From Isoetes taiwanensis (lineage: Eukaryota; Streptophyta; Lycopodiopsida; Isoetales; Isoetaceae): a DNA stretch of 64,000 nt. The stretch is from NCBI GenBank assembly GCA_021234155.1, contig JAJEKV010000131.1:1078380-1142379 (forward strand), given 5' to 3'. Position 1 is the stretch's first letter, and every line of letters starts with the position of its first letter. Below are positions 44,766-54,415 of the stretch, one piece after another. The notes beneath the pieces are model-generated. The model saw only the letters and a program-made list of their open reading frames with translations. It did no database searches and had not been told where the DNA came from. Position numbers and translations under genes: made by a program.

Positions 44766-47009
44766 ATGGCCGTACCCGAGGCACCCTTCACTCCGAAGGT
44801 TTTTCCGACTGCAGCAAGAGCGCTCATCCCTGATCCGTCCTCAAAGGAATTCATACAATTTGGAAGCTTGGATATGGCGGCTTTCACTGCTTGGATGTTA
44901 CAGAATCAAGGGATCCCGGAATGGGATAATATTACACGAGAAGAGGAACCAGAATTGCCGAGACCTGCAGCTCCTATCTTCTCAAACCCTGAATGGATGA
45001 ATATCCTTCGTCAGCAGAAGTATCTTCATGCTCCTGATGAAGATTTCACCAAAGGTATTAAACTGGACTTCCAGTCTGCCCGGAACAGACTTCTCACCCT
45101 CCAAAAAAATGCAATTATCGGTTGGGTAGAAAAGGAAGGATTCAACCTCAATGAAATAGCCAAACAAATATATTCTTTAAACAAGAATGTTCAGATTTCT
45201 TCTATGCATTGGCTGCATTTTCCTTTCTTTATGGTTGAGCTAACATCCCAGGAAGCTGCTCTTGATTTGCTGAGGAAAAGCCGGATCATACACAAGGGTT
45301 TTCAAGTCAAGTTCCAGAAATGGGACTATCACTTTGATCCCACCTCCCCAAAATCCCTCCCGGTCACGGTCTTCATGCAACCCCACGGTCTCAACCCAAT
45401 CTATTGGAGTGAGGATTGTTTTAAGGCAATCTTCAACTCCATTGGCCAATTTGTCTCTGTACAGTTCCGTCCAGACAGACCCCCAATTGTATATGTCCAA
45501 CTCGACCTGCTCAAGCCCATCCCCCGAGAAGTGACTTATGTTGATCTGTTTGGAACTAACCGTGTGCTGCAGCTGAACTGGAGCGGCCTCCCACCAGACT
45601 GTGGAATCTGTGGTAAAAAGTTTCATGGAGGGGGAAGGTGTACACCAAGGAGCTACTCTAGAGACTTGCAAACTGCAGATAAGAGTGAACAGTATCAAAT
45701 CGACAGAAGATTGGGACAGTTACAGGAACTCGGAGATAACTATGTTTTCCAAAATGACAAAAAGGCCTTTGACTCTGACAGAACAAGGAAACACACGGAG
45801 CACAAGGAAAATTATAAAAAATTACAGAGGAAGAGACAAGATAGAGAACGTATCAGACAAGCCAATTGGGACCTATCACAGAGGATTTTACAGGCTTTTG
45901 AGGATAAGAAAAAAGGGAAAAATCAAACACAGCAGACTCCCAAGAGAACTGGCAAAGGGGTGTCCTTTGCTGAAAAAGAACAGCATGCTAATTTCAACAA
46001 GGATAGTCCGCCAAGCAGGATTTACATTCAGAAAGGTCAAGAATCAGATAAGTTGGAAATAGGATTGCACCCCCGGGATGACTTACAAGAAGGGACATTC
46101 AAGGAGCCGAATAAGATGGGCGATCAGACTCAAATAAGCGACATGAAAGAGATCCCTGACATAAATGAGGAGGCGGCTGAAACAACACAAACCGGAGAAG
46201 AAGTTAATTGGGAGGACTATGACACAGGCAACAGCTATAGTGTGCTCAATGTAGTGGAAGATCAAGAGGACACTGAAACACAAAACAACACAGATACAAA
46301 TGAGTTACAGAACAGCATAGAAACATCTCAAATAAGGAGGTCAAGTTCCCCTAACAATCACAGCAAGAAAGGCAAACTCAAGGAAGATTGGAAAAGAGAA
46401 TCTCAGTCTGAGTTAGGACACTCTTCAGAAATTGAATCTCGGTCTGTAGCCACCATGTCCACTGCTCCATGTCAGACCAATTCTCCAAACACCCTGATCC
46501 ACAGCCCAACACTTTCCCCACAGCATACTCAAGAGCAAGCCGAGGATAACATTTCTTTTCTTCAGGCTTTTATTCAATGTAAAGATGATGGTAGATATGC
46601 TGCCTGTGTTGAACGTTTTGTTGCAGAGGCTTTGGAGGAATACCTGCAGGCACCAGGGTCAGGGCATACTCAAGGAGTCTCAATGGATGTTAAAGATGCT
46701 TCTGTCCAGGTAAGTAATCAACCCTTTAGTGATTTGAGTAACTCAAACCCTGGTTCCTGTGTTTCCAATGATACTGGGGAAATCTGTACCCCCATACTAT
46801 CCAAATTCTGGGCAACCTTGGAAGATGAAATAGGAATGACAGAAAATGAGGGCTTGGACATCATCCCAAAGGATCTAGACAAACTTGGTGATTATTTATG
46901 CCAAAGTATGACTCCCAGCAAGAAATCTAAGAAACAGAGGAAAACTTATCAGAAGGACCCCAACTTCAATGGACCTGCATCCAACACAAGGAAGACCAAG
47001 TCTTGCTAA
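44766..47009 (+). CDS. LINE ORF1 protein (nucleic-acid binding, zinc knuckle)
   Basis: 747 residues from ATG to TAA. Residues about 110-275 match the RNA-binding N-terminal domain common in plant LINE ORF1/DUF4283 proteins (IGWVEKEGFNLNEIAKQIY, FFMVELTSQEAALDLLRKS, PDRPPIVYVQLDLLKPIP). A CCHC zinc knuckle of form CX2CX4HX4C follows at C279, C282, H287 and C292 (CGICGKKFHGGGRC). After this comes a long charged, Lys/Glu/Gln-rich and probably disordered half with a basic stretch (SKKSKKQRKTYQKD) near the end. The protein is expected to bind LINE RNA in the ribonucleoprotein particle. The start is the first ATG after the 5' untranslated region. The stop lies 35 bp before the likely ORF2 ATG. Confidence 0.95.
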   Translation: MAVPEAPFTPKVFPTAARALIPDPSSKEFIQFGSLDMAAFTAWMLQNQGIPEWDNITREEEPELPRPAAPIFSNPEWMNILRQQKYLHAPDEDFTKGIKLDFQSARNRLLTLQKNAIIGWVEKEGFNLNEIAKQIYSLNKNVQISSMHWLHFPFFMVELTSQEAALDLLRKSRIIHKGFQVKFQKWDYHFDPTSPKSLPVTVFMQPHGLNPIYWSEDCFKAIFNSIGQFVSVQFRPDRPPIVYVQLDLLKPIPREVTYVDLFGTNRVLQLNWSGLPPDCGICGKKFHGGGRCTPRSYSRDLQTADKSEQYQIDRRLGQLQELGDNYVFQNDKKAFDSDRTRKHTEHKENYKKLQRKRQDRERIRQANWDLSQRILQAFEDKKKGKNQTQQTPKRTGKGVSFAEKEQHANFNKDSPPSRIYIQKGQESDKLEIGLHPRDDLQEGTFKEPNKMGDQTQISDMKEIPDINEEAAETTQTGEEVNWEDYDTGNSYSVLNVVEDQEDTETQNNTDTNELQNSIETSQIRRSSSPNNHSKKGKLKEDWKRESQSELGHSSEIESRSVATMSTAPCQTNSPNTLIHSPTLSPQHTQEQAEDNISFLQAFIQCKDDGRYAACVERFVAEALEEYLQAPGSGHTQGVSMDVKDASVQVSNQPFSDLSNSNPGSCVSNDTGEICTPILSKFWATLEDEIGMTENEGLDIIPKDLDKLGDYLCQSMTPSKKSKKQRKTYQKDPNFNGPASNTRKTKSC

Positions 47010-47044
47010 TTAGTCCTCCCTTTTGCTGCCTCCCTCCTCATCAA

Positions 47045-50000
47045 ATGAAGATCATATCCTGGAATGTCAGGGGAATTAAGGGTCCCATAAAGAGGAGAAG
47101 ATTTATTGCACTGGCTAGGAATTATAAGGCAGACCTTCTTATGATTCAAGAACACCACCTTCCTCACTTTGAGGCCTCCAACTTAGGGGGGTGGATCCAC
47201 AAAGGTGGTGGATCAGCTTACACTGTTGCTGATGGCACCAAAGGTGGACTAGCAATGTTCTGGACCACCCTTAATGTTGTTTCAACCTATTGTAGCCCCT
47301 CAAACAGGTGGCACTGCATATTTATTGATAAGAATGGGCAACTACTGGGAATAATAAATGTTTATGCCCCCACTGAACCCAATGAGAGAGCCCCAATATG
47401 GAAGGAAATTAAAAAGTGGATTGCAGATCAGAGCACTGTTAAAGATTGGATCCTTGGTGGTGACCTAAACAACACCCCCCAATGGGACCTAAAGCTTGGA
47501 AATAAAATAAATATATCTAGAAATGAAAGAGTGGAGTGGGATAACATGCTGCAGGATACAGGTTTGATTTATATCCCCTCGGCCAATGCAAAGTACACTT
47601 GGTCTAATAAAAGAGAAGGTGCTGCAAGAACCTACTGTACTTTAGATAGGTTTTATGTCACCAATCCAAATACTCCCAGCCTTGATAACTGTATAGTCAC
47701 AGGAGATGAGGGGAACATCCTGTCAGATCATTTCCCTCAAATTCTGGAGACTCCAGATCTTCAAGGAACCTCCAAGCCTATTAACTCCCCTTTCAAATTT
47801 AATTGCTCTCTTCTTGGGAATTCCAGCTTTGTCTCAGATTTTAGAAGTTTTTACCTCACCCAGCAAGCTGTGGGGACCCATCAATCAATGAGGGAGTTCA
47901 GCAAAAAACTCAAAATTTGCAAAAACTGGATTAAGGAATGGGGAAAAACTAGACAGAGAAAATGTATAGAAGAGAAGAATAACCTCCTCAGGGAAATGAA
48001 GGAAATCAGGCAAAAGTTGGAGCTCACCCCTCAATGTGCCAACTTACATAAGCAAGAGGTGCTGCTGGAGAATAACATAAAGGCCATAGAAGAAAAGGAG
48101 GCAAAGGGAATGGCCTTAAGGGCCAAAATATGTCAGTATAATAAAATGGATCACGGTAGCTCCAAGTATTTTTTCAGAGTGGCTAAAAATAGACTAATAA
48201 ACAATGCTATTACAATGCTGGAACAAGAAAATGGAGACAAATTAGAGGAGGAGCAAAGTATCAAAGCTGAATTTCTGGAGCAATACAGCAATATGTTTAA
48301 AGACACTCACTATAGTGTTAAAGAAGAGGAGAATATGAGCAATTTTTTCAGAAAAATCCCAGCTACCACTCCTATGGAGGAGGATCTGGATGGGTACCCA
48401 GATGAAAAGGAGGTGCTGCAGGTTTTGAAAGACATGGAGAAAGGGAAGAGCCCAGGGCCTGATGGTTTTCCCCCTGAGTTCTTCTTGACCTTTTGGGTGA
48501 TTATGAAAGAAGACTTCATGGAGTTCATCAAAGGTGCCTGGGATGCTGCCTCCCTCTACCCTGCTTTTAACTCTAGCCTTATCACTCTAATCCCCAAGAT
48601 TAAAAATCCCAGCAGAATAAATGATTGGAGGCCTATATCTCTGACCAACACTACTTACAAAATCCTAGCAAAGATTCTGGCCATCCGTATCCTCATGCAC
48701 CTTCACAATTCTATCAGTAGCTGTCAATCAGGTTTCCTATCTGGCAGATTCATTCTTGACAACTACATTGCTGCTAGTGAAGCAATCCATTGGAACAGAT
48801 TATCCAAACAAAACTGTATGCTGCTCAAATTAGACTTTAAAAGAGCCTATGACTCAATAACATGGCCCTTCTTAAAGAAAGCCTTGGTACACATAGGGAT
48901 CCACCAGACTTTAATAGACAAAATTATGGCGCTTAATAATCTTGCCTCTTCCAGCCTGATTTTAAATGGTTCCCCTAGCAAATTCTTCCCTATAAGAAGA
49001 GGGGTCAGACAAGGATGCCCCTTAGCCCCATATCTTTTTCTTTGTGTAGCTGAAATGCTCACAAGAGTTGTACAAGGCCTACAACAGCAGGGTCTGATTC
49101 AGGGAATTCAAATGCCAGGGTCTGATAAGCAGCTCACTATAATGCAGTATGCTGATGACACTTTCATTCTCTTGAAAGCCAATCAAAATAGCTTCAATAT
49201 TCTGCTGGATAGCATACAGAATTTTGCCTCTGTCTCGGGAGTTCACCTTAACCTTAACAAATGCAGTATCTTATGGGAAAACCCCACTGACACTATAGAC
49301 ACCAGGGGGATCAAAGTTAATCCTCCCAACCAAGCTATTACCCTACTTGGCCTCCCTTTAGCCATTAATCTTCCTAACAAGGAAGTATGGAGACCTATTG
49401 TCACCAGAATCAGAAAGAAGCTTTTGTCTCTATCTCCCAATCTTTCCTTTGCTGGAAGAGTCCTTATAGCTAATGTAGTGTTGGCAAGCACTCATGTTTA
49501 TTTTTCCTCTGCTCTCATTGCTAACAAGGAAACATATAATGACATTGAAAGATGTCTAAGAGAGTACATTTGGAAAGGCATGCACTTTATTAGATGGGAG
49601 GAAATTACTCATAGTAAAAAGGAGGGAGGATTGGGCTTGAAAATCTTGCAGAAGCACAGTCAAGCCTTGGGAGCCAAATATGTTTGGAAGGCGATAAATG
49701 GATGGAACTCCCCAGCCATGGAATTCATTAGATATTGGTTGCAGATTAGTAGACCTTTAGGGATGAAGAAATATGCTCACCATCTCCCTGACTCTATTTA
49801 TTATCAGTTTAAGTGTGCTCCCAACACATCCCCTTTGATGAGAAAAATTTTTGAGGCCTGGAACCTAGTAGCAGAAGGATTTGATCACAAGGAGATTGGT
49901 TTTGATAGTGCTAATTTCTCCCTTTTCTGGTCACCTATCTTTGCTAAAGAGAATGATGTCTGTTGGGCCCTCAAACATCCTCAGATATGGAAGAAGTGGA

Positions 50001-50878
50001 AAGGAGCTGGTTTAACTCAGTTACAACATTTGTGGGCAGGAGACAAATGGTGCAGTTGGGAGCATGTAAAGCAGATGGTGAATGGTAAGAAAATAGATAA
50101 AATGATCTTTGACAGCATCATGAGTGTGGCCAGCACTCAAAAGGAGTGTCAAAGTCCTAAAAGCCCAGACTGGCACATTATGAACTCTGATCAGTACAAG
50201 GTAGCTCTTGGATACAAGGTCTTAGTCCCAACTAAATCCTCCACTCAAGCTGCAAGGTGGCAAGTTCCCAACAAACATCTCTTGAGAATATTGAGGAATA
50301 ATTGGAAATCTTATGCTCAGCCTAAAATGCAGGTGTTTATCTGGAGATGCATCCATAATGCCCTTCCCTCCAACAGTAATATGTTTAAAAGGTGTAAGGA
50401 GCTACAAGAAAACCCCAAGTGTAAACTTTGTGGGGACAATTCGGAAACGATAAGGCATATGTTCGATTGTCCAAAGATCAGGGAATTCTGGAGATGGATT
50501 GATGAGTACCTAAGGTCAAAAGGTCACAATTTGGGCAACTGGGCCAACATCATGGATCTCCTTAAGGGATCAAATAGATTCCTAAATACTATCAGACAAA
50601 CTGCCCTATGGATAATATGGAAACACAGGAATAGGGTTAATTACTCGAATCAAAGGGTGGATGTGCCCTGGATGAAAGTAGCCTTTCAAATTGAGATATC
50701 CAAGATTGCCATGGCACACAAAAATTGCAAACAGGATAAATATGATACTGCTTGGCTGTCAATAGGGAATTTTGTTGGCTTGCACAATATTTTTGTTTGT
50801 ACTGACATGCTTATATCTAATGATCATTTTATGATTTTCAGAGCTGCTGATTGCCCTTACGACGAGGATGAACTGTAA
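47045..50878 (+). CDS. LINE ORF2 protein (endonuclease, reverse transcriptase)
   Basis: About 1,277 residues from the ATG at 47,045 (MKIISWNVRGIKG). The frame is open from 47,003, but only through non-ATG codons. The N-terminal apurinic-type endonuclease has IISWNVRG, LMIQEHHL, WILGGDLNN and ILSDHFP, the expected Asn/Glu/Asp/His residues. The reverse transcriptase has GKSPGPDGFPPEF, NDWRPISLTNTTYK, KLDFKRAYDSITW, RRGVRQGCPLAPYLF and the active-site YADD at 49,148-49,159. A C-terminal zf-RVT-like cysteine motif (CKLCGDNSETIRHMFDCP) follows. It nicks the target and copies LINE RNA in place. No RNase H is seen. No frameshift or stop; all catalytic residues look intact. Confidence 0.97.
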   Translation: MKIISWNVRGIKGPIKRRRFIALARNYKADLLMIQEHHLPHFEASNLGGWIHKGGGSAYTVADGTKGGLAMFWTTLNVVSTYCSPSNRWHCIFIDKNGQLLGIINVYAPTEPNERAPIWKEIKKWIADQSTVKDWILGGDLNNTPQWDLKLGNKINISRNERVEWDNMLQDTGLIYIPSANAKYTWSNKREGAARTYCTLDRFYVTNPNTPSLDNCIVTGDEGNILSDHFPQILETPDLQGTSKPINSPFKFNCSLLGNSSFVSDFRSFYLTQQAVGTHQSMREFSKKLKICKNWIKEWGKTRQRKCIEEKNNLLREMKEIRQKLELTPQCANLHKQEVLLENNIKAIEEKEAKGMALRAKICQYNKMDHGSSKYFFRVAKNRLINNAITMLEQENGDKLEEEQSIKAEFLEQYSNMFKDTHYSVKEEENMSNFFRKIPATTPMEEDLDGYPDEKEVLQVLKDMEKGKSPGPDGFPPEFFLTFWVIMKEDFMEFIKGAWDAASLYPAFNSSLITLIPKIKNPSRINDWRPISLTNTTYKILAKILAIRILMHLHNSISSCQSGFLSGRFILDNYIAASEAIHWNRLSKQNCMLLKLDFKRAYDSITWPFLKKALVHIGIHQTLIDKIMALNNLASSSLILNGSPSKFFPIRRGVRQGCPLAPYLFLCVAEMLTRVVQGLQQQGLIQGIQMPGSDKQLTIMQYADDTFILLKANQNSFNILLDSIQNFASVSGVHLNLNKCSILWENPTDTIDTRGIKVNPPNQAITLLGLPLAINLPNKEVWRPIVTRIRKKLLSLSPNLSFAGRVLIANVVLASTHVYFSSALIANKETYNDIERCLREYIWKGMHFIRWEEITHSKKEGGLGLKILQKHSQALGAKYVWKAINGWNSPAMEFIRYWLQISRPLGMKKYAHHLPDSIYYQFKCAPNTSPLMRKIFEAWNLVAEGFDHKEIGFDSANFSLFWSPIFAKENDVCWALKHPQIWKKWKGAGLTQLQHLWAGDKWCSWEHVKQMVNGKKIDKMIFDSIMSVASTQKECQSPKSPDWHIMNSDQYKVALGYKVLVPTKSSTQAARWQVPNKHLLRILRNNWKSYAQPKMQVFIWRCIHNALPSNSNMFKRCKELQENPKCKLCGDNSETIRHMFDCPKIREFWRWIDEYLRSKGHNLGNWANIMDLLKGSNRFLNTIRQTALWIIWKHRNRVNYSNQRVDVPWMKVAFQIEISKIAMAHKNCKQDKYDTAWLSIGNFVGLHNIFVCTDMLISNDHFMIFRAADCPYDEDEL

Positions 50879-51296
50879 GCCAAACCTCCCTGATCTGTCC
50901 AATTTTGCAGCAGCCACAGAAATCTTCAATAACCAACAGCTCTGGGCTCTTTCCCCTACTATTGACCAAGATCTGGAAAAGCTCAAACCCTTCTTGCTAA
51001 ACGGTTATCAGGCTCATATTCTGGACAGATTCTTATTCTGTTATGAGAGACTGCTAACTGATGACCAGTTCTCCTTTTTTAGGGATATGTTTTACCACCA
51101 TAAAGCCCTGCAGGATGCTCATGGAGAGGCCATTATCCTATTCTCTGAAACAGCTCCTCTCTGGTTCTTTGCCTTCCCACCCGAATGGAATGACATTGGA
51201 TGGCAGATGGATCCAGTGGCCTCGGATTTGGTGATCATTGACGAGGAGGAATCCGACTCAGACTTAGATTTTCTGGTTCAAGATCTTCCACACTGA
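50868..51296 (+). CDS. LINE ORF3, unrecognised 142-residue acidic protein
   Basis: It starts inside the end of ORF2; the overlap is the 11-mer ATGAACTGTAA, where ATG is the ORF3 start and TAA the ORF2 stop. The sequence is globular-looking with aromatic clusters (ILDRFLFCYERLL, LWFFAFPPEWNDIGWQMD) and an acidic end (IDEEESDSDLDF). No family recognised. The close overlap suggests termination-reinitiation or chance. Plant LINEs usually have two ORFs, sometimes with RNase H at the end of ORF2; this is not RNase H. The ORF is fully open in an element whose other ORFs are intact, which favours coding function. Confidence 0.7.
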   Translation: MNCKPNLPDLSNFAAATEIFNNQQLWALSPTIDQDLEKLKPFLLNGYQAHILDRFLFCYERLLTDDQFSFFRDMFYHHKALQDAHGEAIILFSETAPLWFFAFPPEWNDIGWQMDPVASDLVIIDEEESDSDLDFLVQDLPH

Positions 51297-51585
51297 TTTT
51301 GGTTGGGACTTGCCTGATACAGCTGGTTTGTACAGTTTGTTTGTATAGAGGACTTCGGTCCCAATTTTGTCTTTTATGTTTTGTGTGCTAAAGGCACCTT
51401 TTTGTGAACCCTCTTGGTTCCTGGAAATCTGATGTAACTCTTTCATGAGTAATATAAATCTTCCTTTTCTCCAAAAAAAAAAAAAAAAAAATTGCATGTA
51501 TGGGATGAGTTGCAGGGTTCATGCAGGTGTCCAAGGTGGGGAGACGCGTGATATTGCGGACATCATCGATTCAAGGTGGGGAGAT

Positions 51586-52385
51586 TGTGACGTTCCAACA
51601 TAATATATGGTATGAATACGTATATTATACTGCCACGTCACTCGTATATATCACCTTGACGACATGTACTTGGAAACCATAAAGGATTGCACCCTAAGGA
51701 GCAACTTCCTATGTTGCACATGTCTATAAACTTGTGCATTTAAGTCTTTTGCCACATGGCAAAACTCCACATGACCTTTTAACCCTAACCCTAAAAGATC
51801 ACGTAAAAGGAACAAAAGGGAAAACCCTAAAAGTGTTCCCTTTTTGCATTCCAGCTTCCAAGAACCATTCCAGCCAAGCCAACTGCTATTTCCCATTGCC
51901 AAATGCCGTCAAGTCGGCTTTGCACAACAGATCTCCAAGATTTCGTCGCCTTCGCCTTGAACAGAAGCATGGACGCATTCTGAGGAGCTGGAGCAAGCCA
52001 AGGTTCAGGTAAACCGCAATTCTGTTGTGCAATGCCGACTTTTAGTCTGGCAATGAGTTGGTTTAGCATGTTAGTTCAACCTTAGAGGCCTTATAGATTC
52101 TGAGATCACAAGCCCTAACAACAGAACCTAACCATGTATGTTTAGGTAGATAGATTAGATGTTATTCTATGTTTCAGTTCTATGGATGATGGTGTTCTAT
52201 TCTATGTGCACTCCTGTGTATTGGGAATGGGGGTAGAGACCCTGAAAGCCTCAGTAGTTGATGTATCTAGATAGCGTCATTAATTCCCAATTAACATAAG
52301 AGCCCACTTGGTTGTGAGTGGCGGGACTAGACCGGAAGATAAGGGGGACTTGTCCCATTGCAGATTGATCCCTCTGGCCTGTCAC
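51586..52385 (+). repeat. partial LTR of the element A relative
   Basis: Starts TGTGACGTTCCA like the left LTR of element A and follows it through the GTATTGGGAATGGGGGTAGA block (also in the right LTR of A) and TTGATCCCTCTGGCCTGT. Similarity stops near 52,385, where a tandem repeat begins; the usual 3' part and the ACGTCACA end are not seen. Confidence 0.8.
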
Positions 52386-52570
52386 GCCCCATCGACGGGC
52401 AAGGAGGCACCATGTGGCATGAGTTTAGCCCTCCATAGGCGCCACATGTCGCGATCTTGGCCTTTTGTGGTATGTCTCGCCCCATTGACGGTCAAGGAGG
52501 CACCACGTGGCGTGACTTTAGCCCTCCGTAGGCGTCACGTGTCGCGACCTCGGCCTTTTATGATCTCCTC
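52386..52570 (+). repeat. tandem duplication, two units of about 93 bp
   Basis: GCCCCATCGACGGGCAAGGA at 52,386 recurs with few changes at 52,479. Both units include AGGCACCA(T/C)GTGGC, TTTAGCCCTCC and ACGTGTCGCGA-like sequence, so they contain CACGTG-related cores. Confidence 0.9.
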
Positions 52571-52740
52571 CATCTTAGTGGAGAGCTTCAAAAACTTTTA
52601 TGTTTTAGGGAAGATTTGAACCTGGGCACATGCCCTGAAGGCCCCCATACCAACCATTAGGCCAAGCATTGATATAGTGAAATATTGAAATATTTGAAAA
52701 TTCAAAAATAGTTAATGGTGAGGCTTGGTCAATTTCAAGA

Positions 52741-53076
52741 ATGTTCTAAATGTTCTAGAATGTTTTGGATAGCTCCAGAATCTTCTAGAATGTTCTGAAA
52801 TGATCTAGATGCTCATGGGTAAGCACCAAAAATCTAAAAATAGAAAATTTTATTGAAACTTACAAAAACTCAAAATAGGATGTTCTAGATAGTTCTAGAA
52901 GATTCTAGAAAGCTCATGAGGCACTACATGGCGTGATCTCAGCCCTTGAATCCTAGAAAATTCTAGATAGGTTCAACAACTTCTAGAACCTTCTACCATA
53001 TTTTAGACTATTCTAGAAAAATCTTGTTTTCGAAGGAGTTCTAGAATGTTCTAGAACATTCCAGAAAGTTCTAGAA
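52741..53076. promoter_or_regulatory. cluster of heat-shock-element-like TTCnnGAA repeats
   Basis: TTCTAGAA and variants recur throughout. At 53,039-53,076 eight consecutive pentamers alternate TTC and GAA without a break, two bases apart: TTCTAGAATGTTCTAGAA, then CATTCCAGAA, then AGTTCTAGAA. Four-unit runs lie near 52,780 and 52,893. The binding consensus of heat-shock factor is alternating nGAAn/nTTCn with three or more units, so the longest run is far beyond the minimum. It lies just downstream of a partial LTR, and its target gene or element is unclear. Confidence 0.8.
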
Positions 53077-54415
53077 ACTCTATTCCTTATAACTCCTGTG
53101 GATTCATGGCAGTTCTAGAAGAAACTGTCTAGCTAAAGAATGCCAAAAGTAGCAAAGCAGCAACAATACCTATAAGTCTGACAAAAACAAAACCCTCCAC
53201 TTTACTGAGTGTCGAAATCGTAAACTAATTCACTTTTCTTACTAAATAAAGAGTCTCACTAAGATTCAAGTGAACTACTAAGTTGTAACCATGCACCTGG
53301 TGAGGTAACCGCCCGCCTGGGTCTAAAAAGAACGATACATGGATATTGGGCTGGAAAGAAGAAGATTTAAATATCCCCAATACTTCTGTGCACCACTGCA
53401 GCACGAGTAATGTGGTTTTAAAGGAGCAACATCTTGCAACCTAACCTTGTACAGCGTTGAAGTTGGATGCAGTAGTGGAATGGGTTTTAAAATTGTGTAA
53501 ATGGTTTATCTAAAATGAATGTAACTCTGATTTAGATTGTTATTTAAAAAGTTCTGGTGACACTATTGCAGTGCCACCAGAAACCTTTGAGCCCAAAATT
53601 ATTCGAAAGAAACAATTATAGGGAATCCTAGACATGAATTTTTCTCATTCGATTTGACAGCTTTGAGTTATGATCTGGTCTAGCTACTGACTCCACAAGG
53701 AAGCTCCCTCTAAGAAGTTAGTAGACTCAACATATTGCACTTGGTGAGGTCATGCTTTTCCAAAAGACAAGACCAAACAGATAGTTAATAACATATACGC
53801 CAATCCCTATATTAGTGTTGGACTTTCGTCGACAACAAGATCAGAAACTAGGGTATATCTTACTAATATATCCTCCTAGTCTTACATGAGAGTACAATGC
53901 CCACCTTTGAACCACGTGACCGAAGCCGACAACGGTGCCAAGGAGGGCTATACACCTCAATGAAAGGAGACCCTAGCTATCCCCGACATCGGCAATGACA
54001 TCCAACAAAGTTTAAAATGAAACGCACTTATTTGCTGGAAACGCACTTCAAAAGGAATCTTTGAAAGATTCCCTAAAATTCCCTTAAAAAAGTCCATTTT
54101 TAAGATTTTTTTGTGACAGGTGTGACAATTTAAGTAATTTAGGTACCATTTTTGAGGGGTTGATTGAACATAACTTTCGTGCAAAAATTTTAAATAGCAA
54201 TTTTCATCCTCCTAAACTAGAACAAAAAATAGTTACTTTTATAAAGTGTAGCAAAAAAGGGGCAATAAAAAAAATAGCAAGGGTAGTAGAGTGACAAAGA
54301 AGTGATATATTCAAGGTTGTGAAAATTGTACAAAATTATGAACAAAATTGTCAAAAATATAGGATATTTTGACAGACAATCATCACCTGCACTTTCTGTT
54401 CTTTACATGTTCGAG
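53077..54415. other. no gene recognised
   Basis: AT-rich sequence with short frames only; no terminal repeats or domains found. Confidence 0.5.

Larger units (their letters stand above)
44507..51490 (+). mobile_element. full-length L1-clade-type plant LINE
   Basis: A 7-kb non-LTR retrotransposon with a 5' untranslated region of about 260 bp, ORF1, ORF2, a short third ORF, a roughly 175-bp 3' untranslated region and a poly(A) tail of about 19 A (51,473-51,491). It is bordered by ATTGCATGTA on both sides (44,497-44,506 and 51,491-51,500); the match extends to 14 bp if the preceding A's are counted. All ORFs are open, in contrast to everything around it, so it is a young and potentially active copy. 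It inserted into an old element A relative. Confidence 0.97.
44215..52385 (+). mobile_element. 3' remnant of a diverged element A relative, split by a LINE
   Basis: 44,215-44,506 matches the 3' untranslated region of element A (GTATTAATGTAGTGTTGGAC and the following CCAATAGA, ACAACATATATTTTGT). 51,491-51,585 matches its duplicated polypurine tract, and 51,586-52,385 matches its LTR. The LINE accounts for the interruption. The 5' part of this copy is not in the window's immediate left flank, so it is truncated or rearranged. Confidence 0.85.

Noticed and set aside
47003..47044. ORF2 start at 47,003 overlapping the ORF1 stop
   Set aside because: The open frame there begins with non-ATG codons; the first ATG, with the conserved KIISWNVRG endonuclease start, is at 47,045.
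51780..51800. Interstitial telomeric repeat (AACCCTAACCCTAAA)
   Set aside because: Only about two units, lying at a position where the homologous LTRs have ordinary CCCTAACC-type sequence; chance within the LTR.
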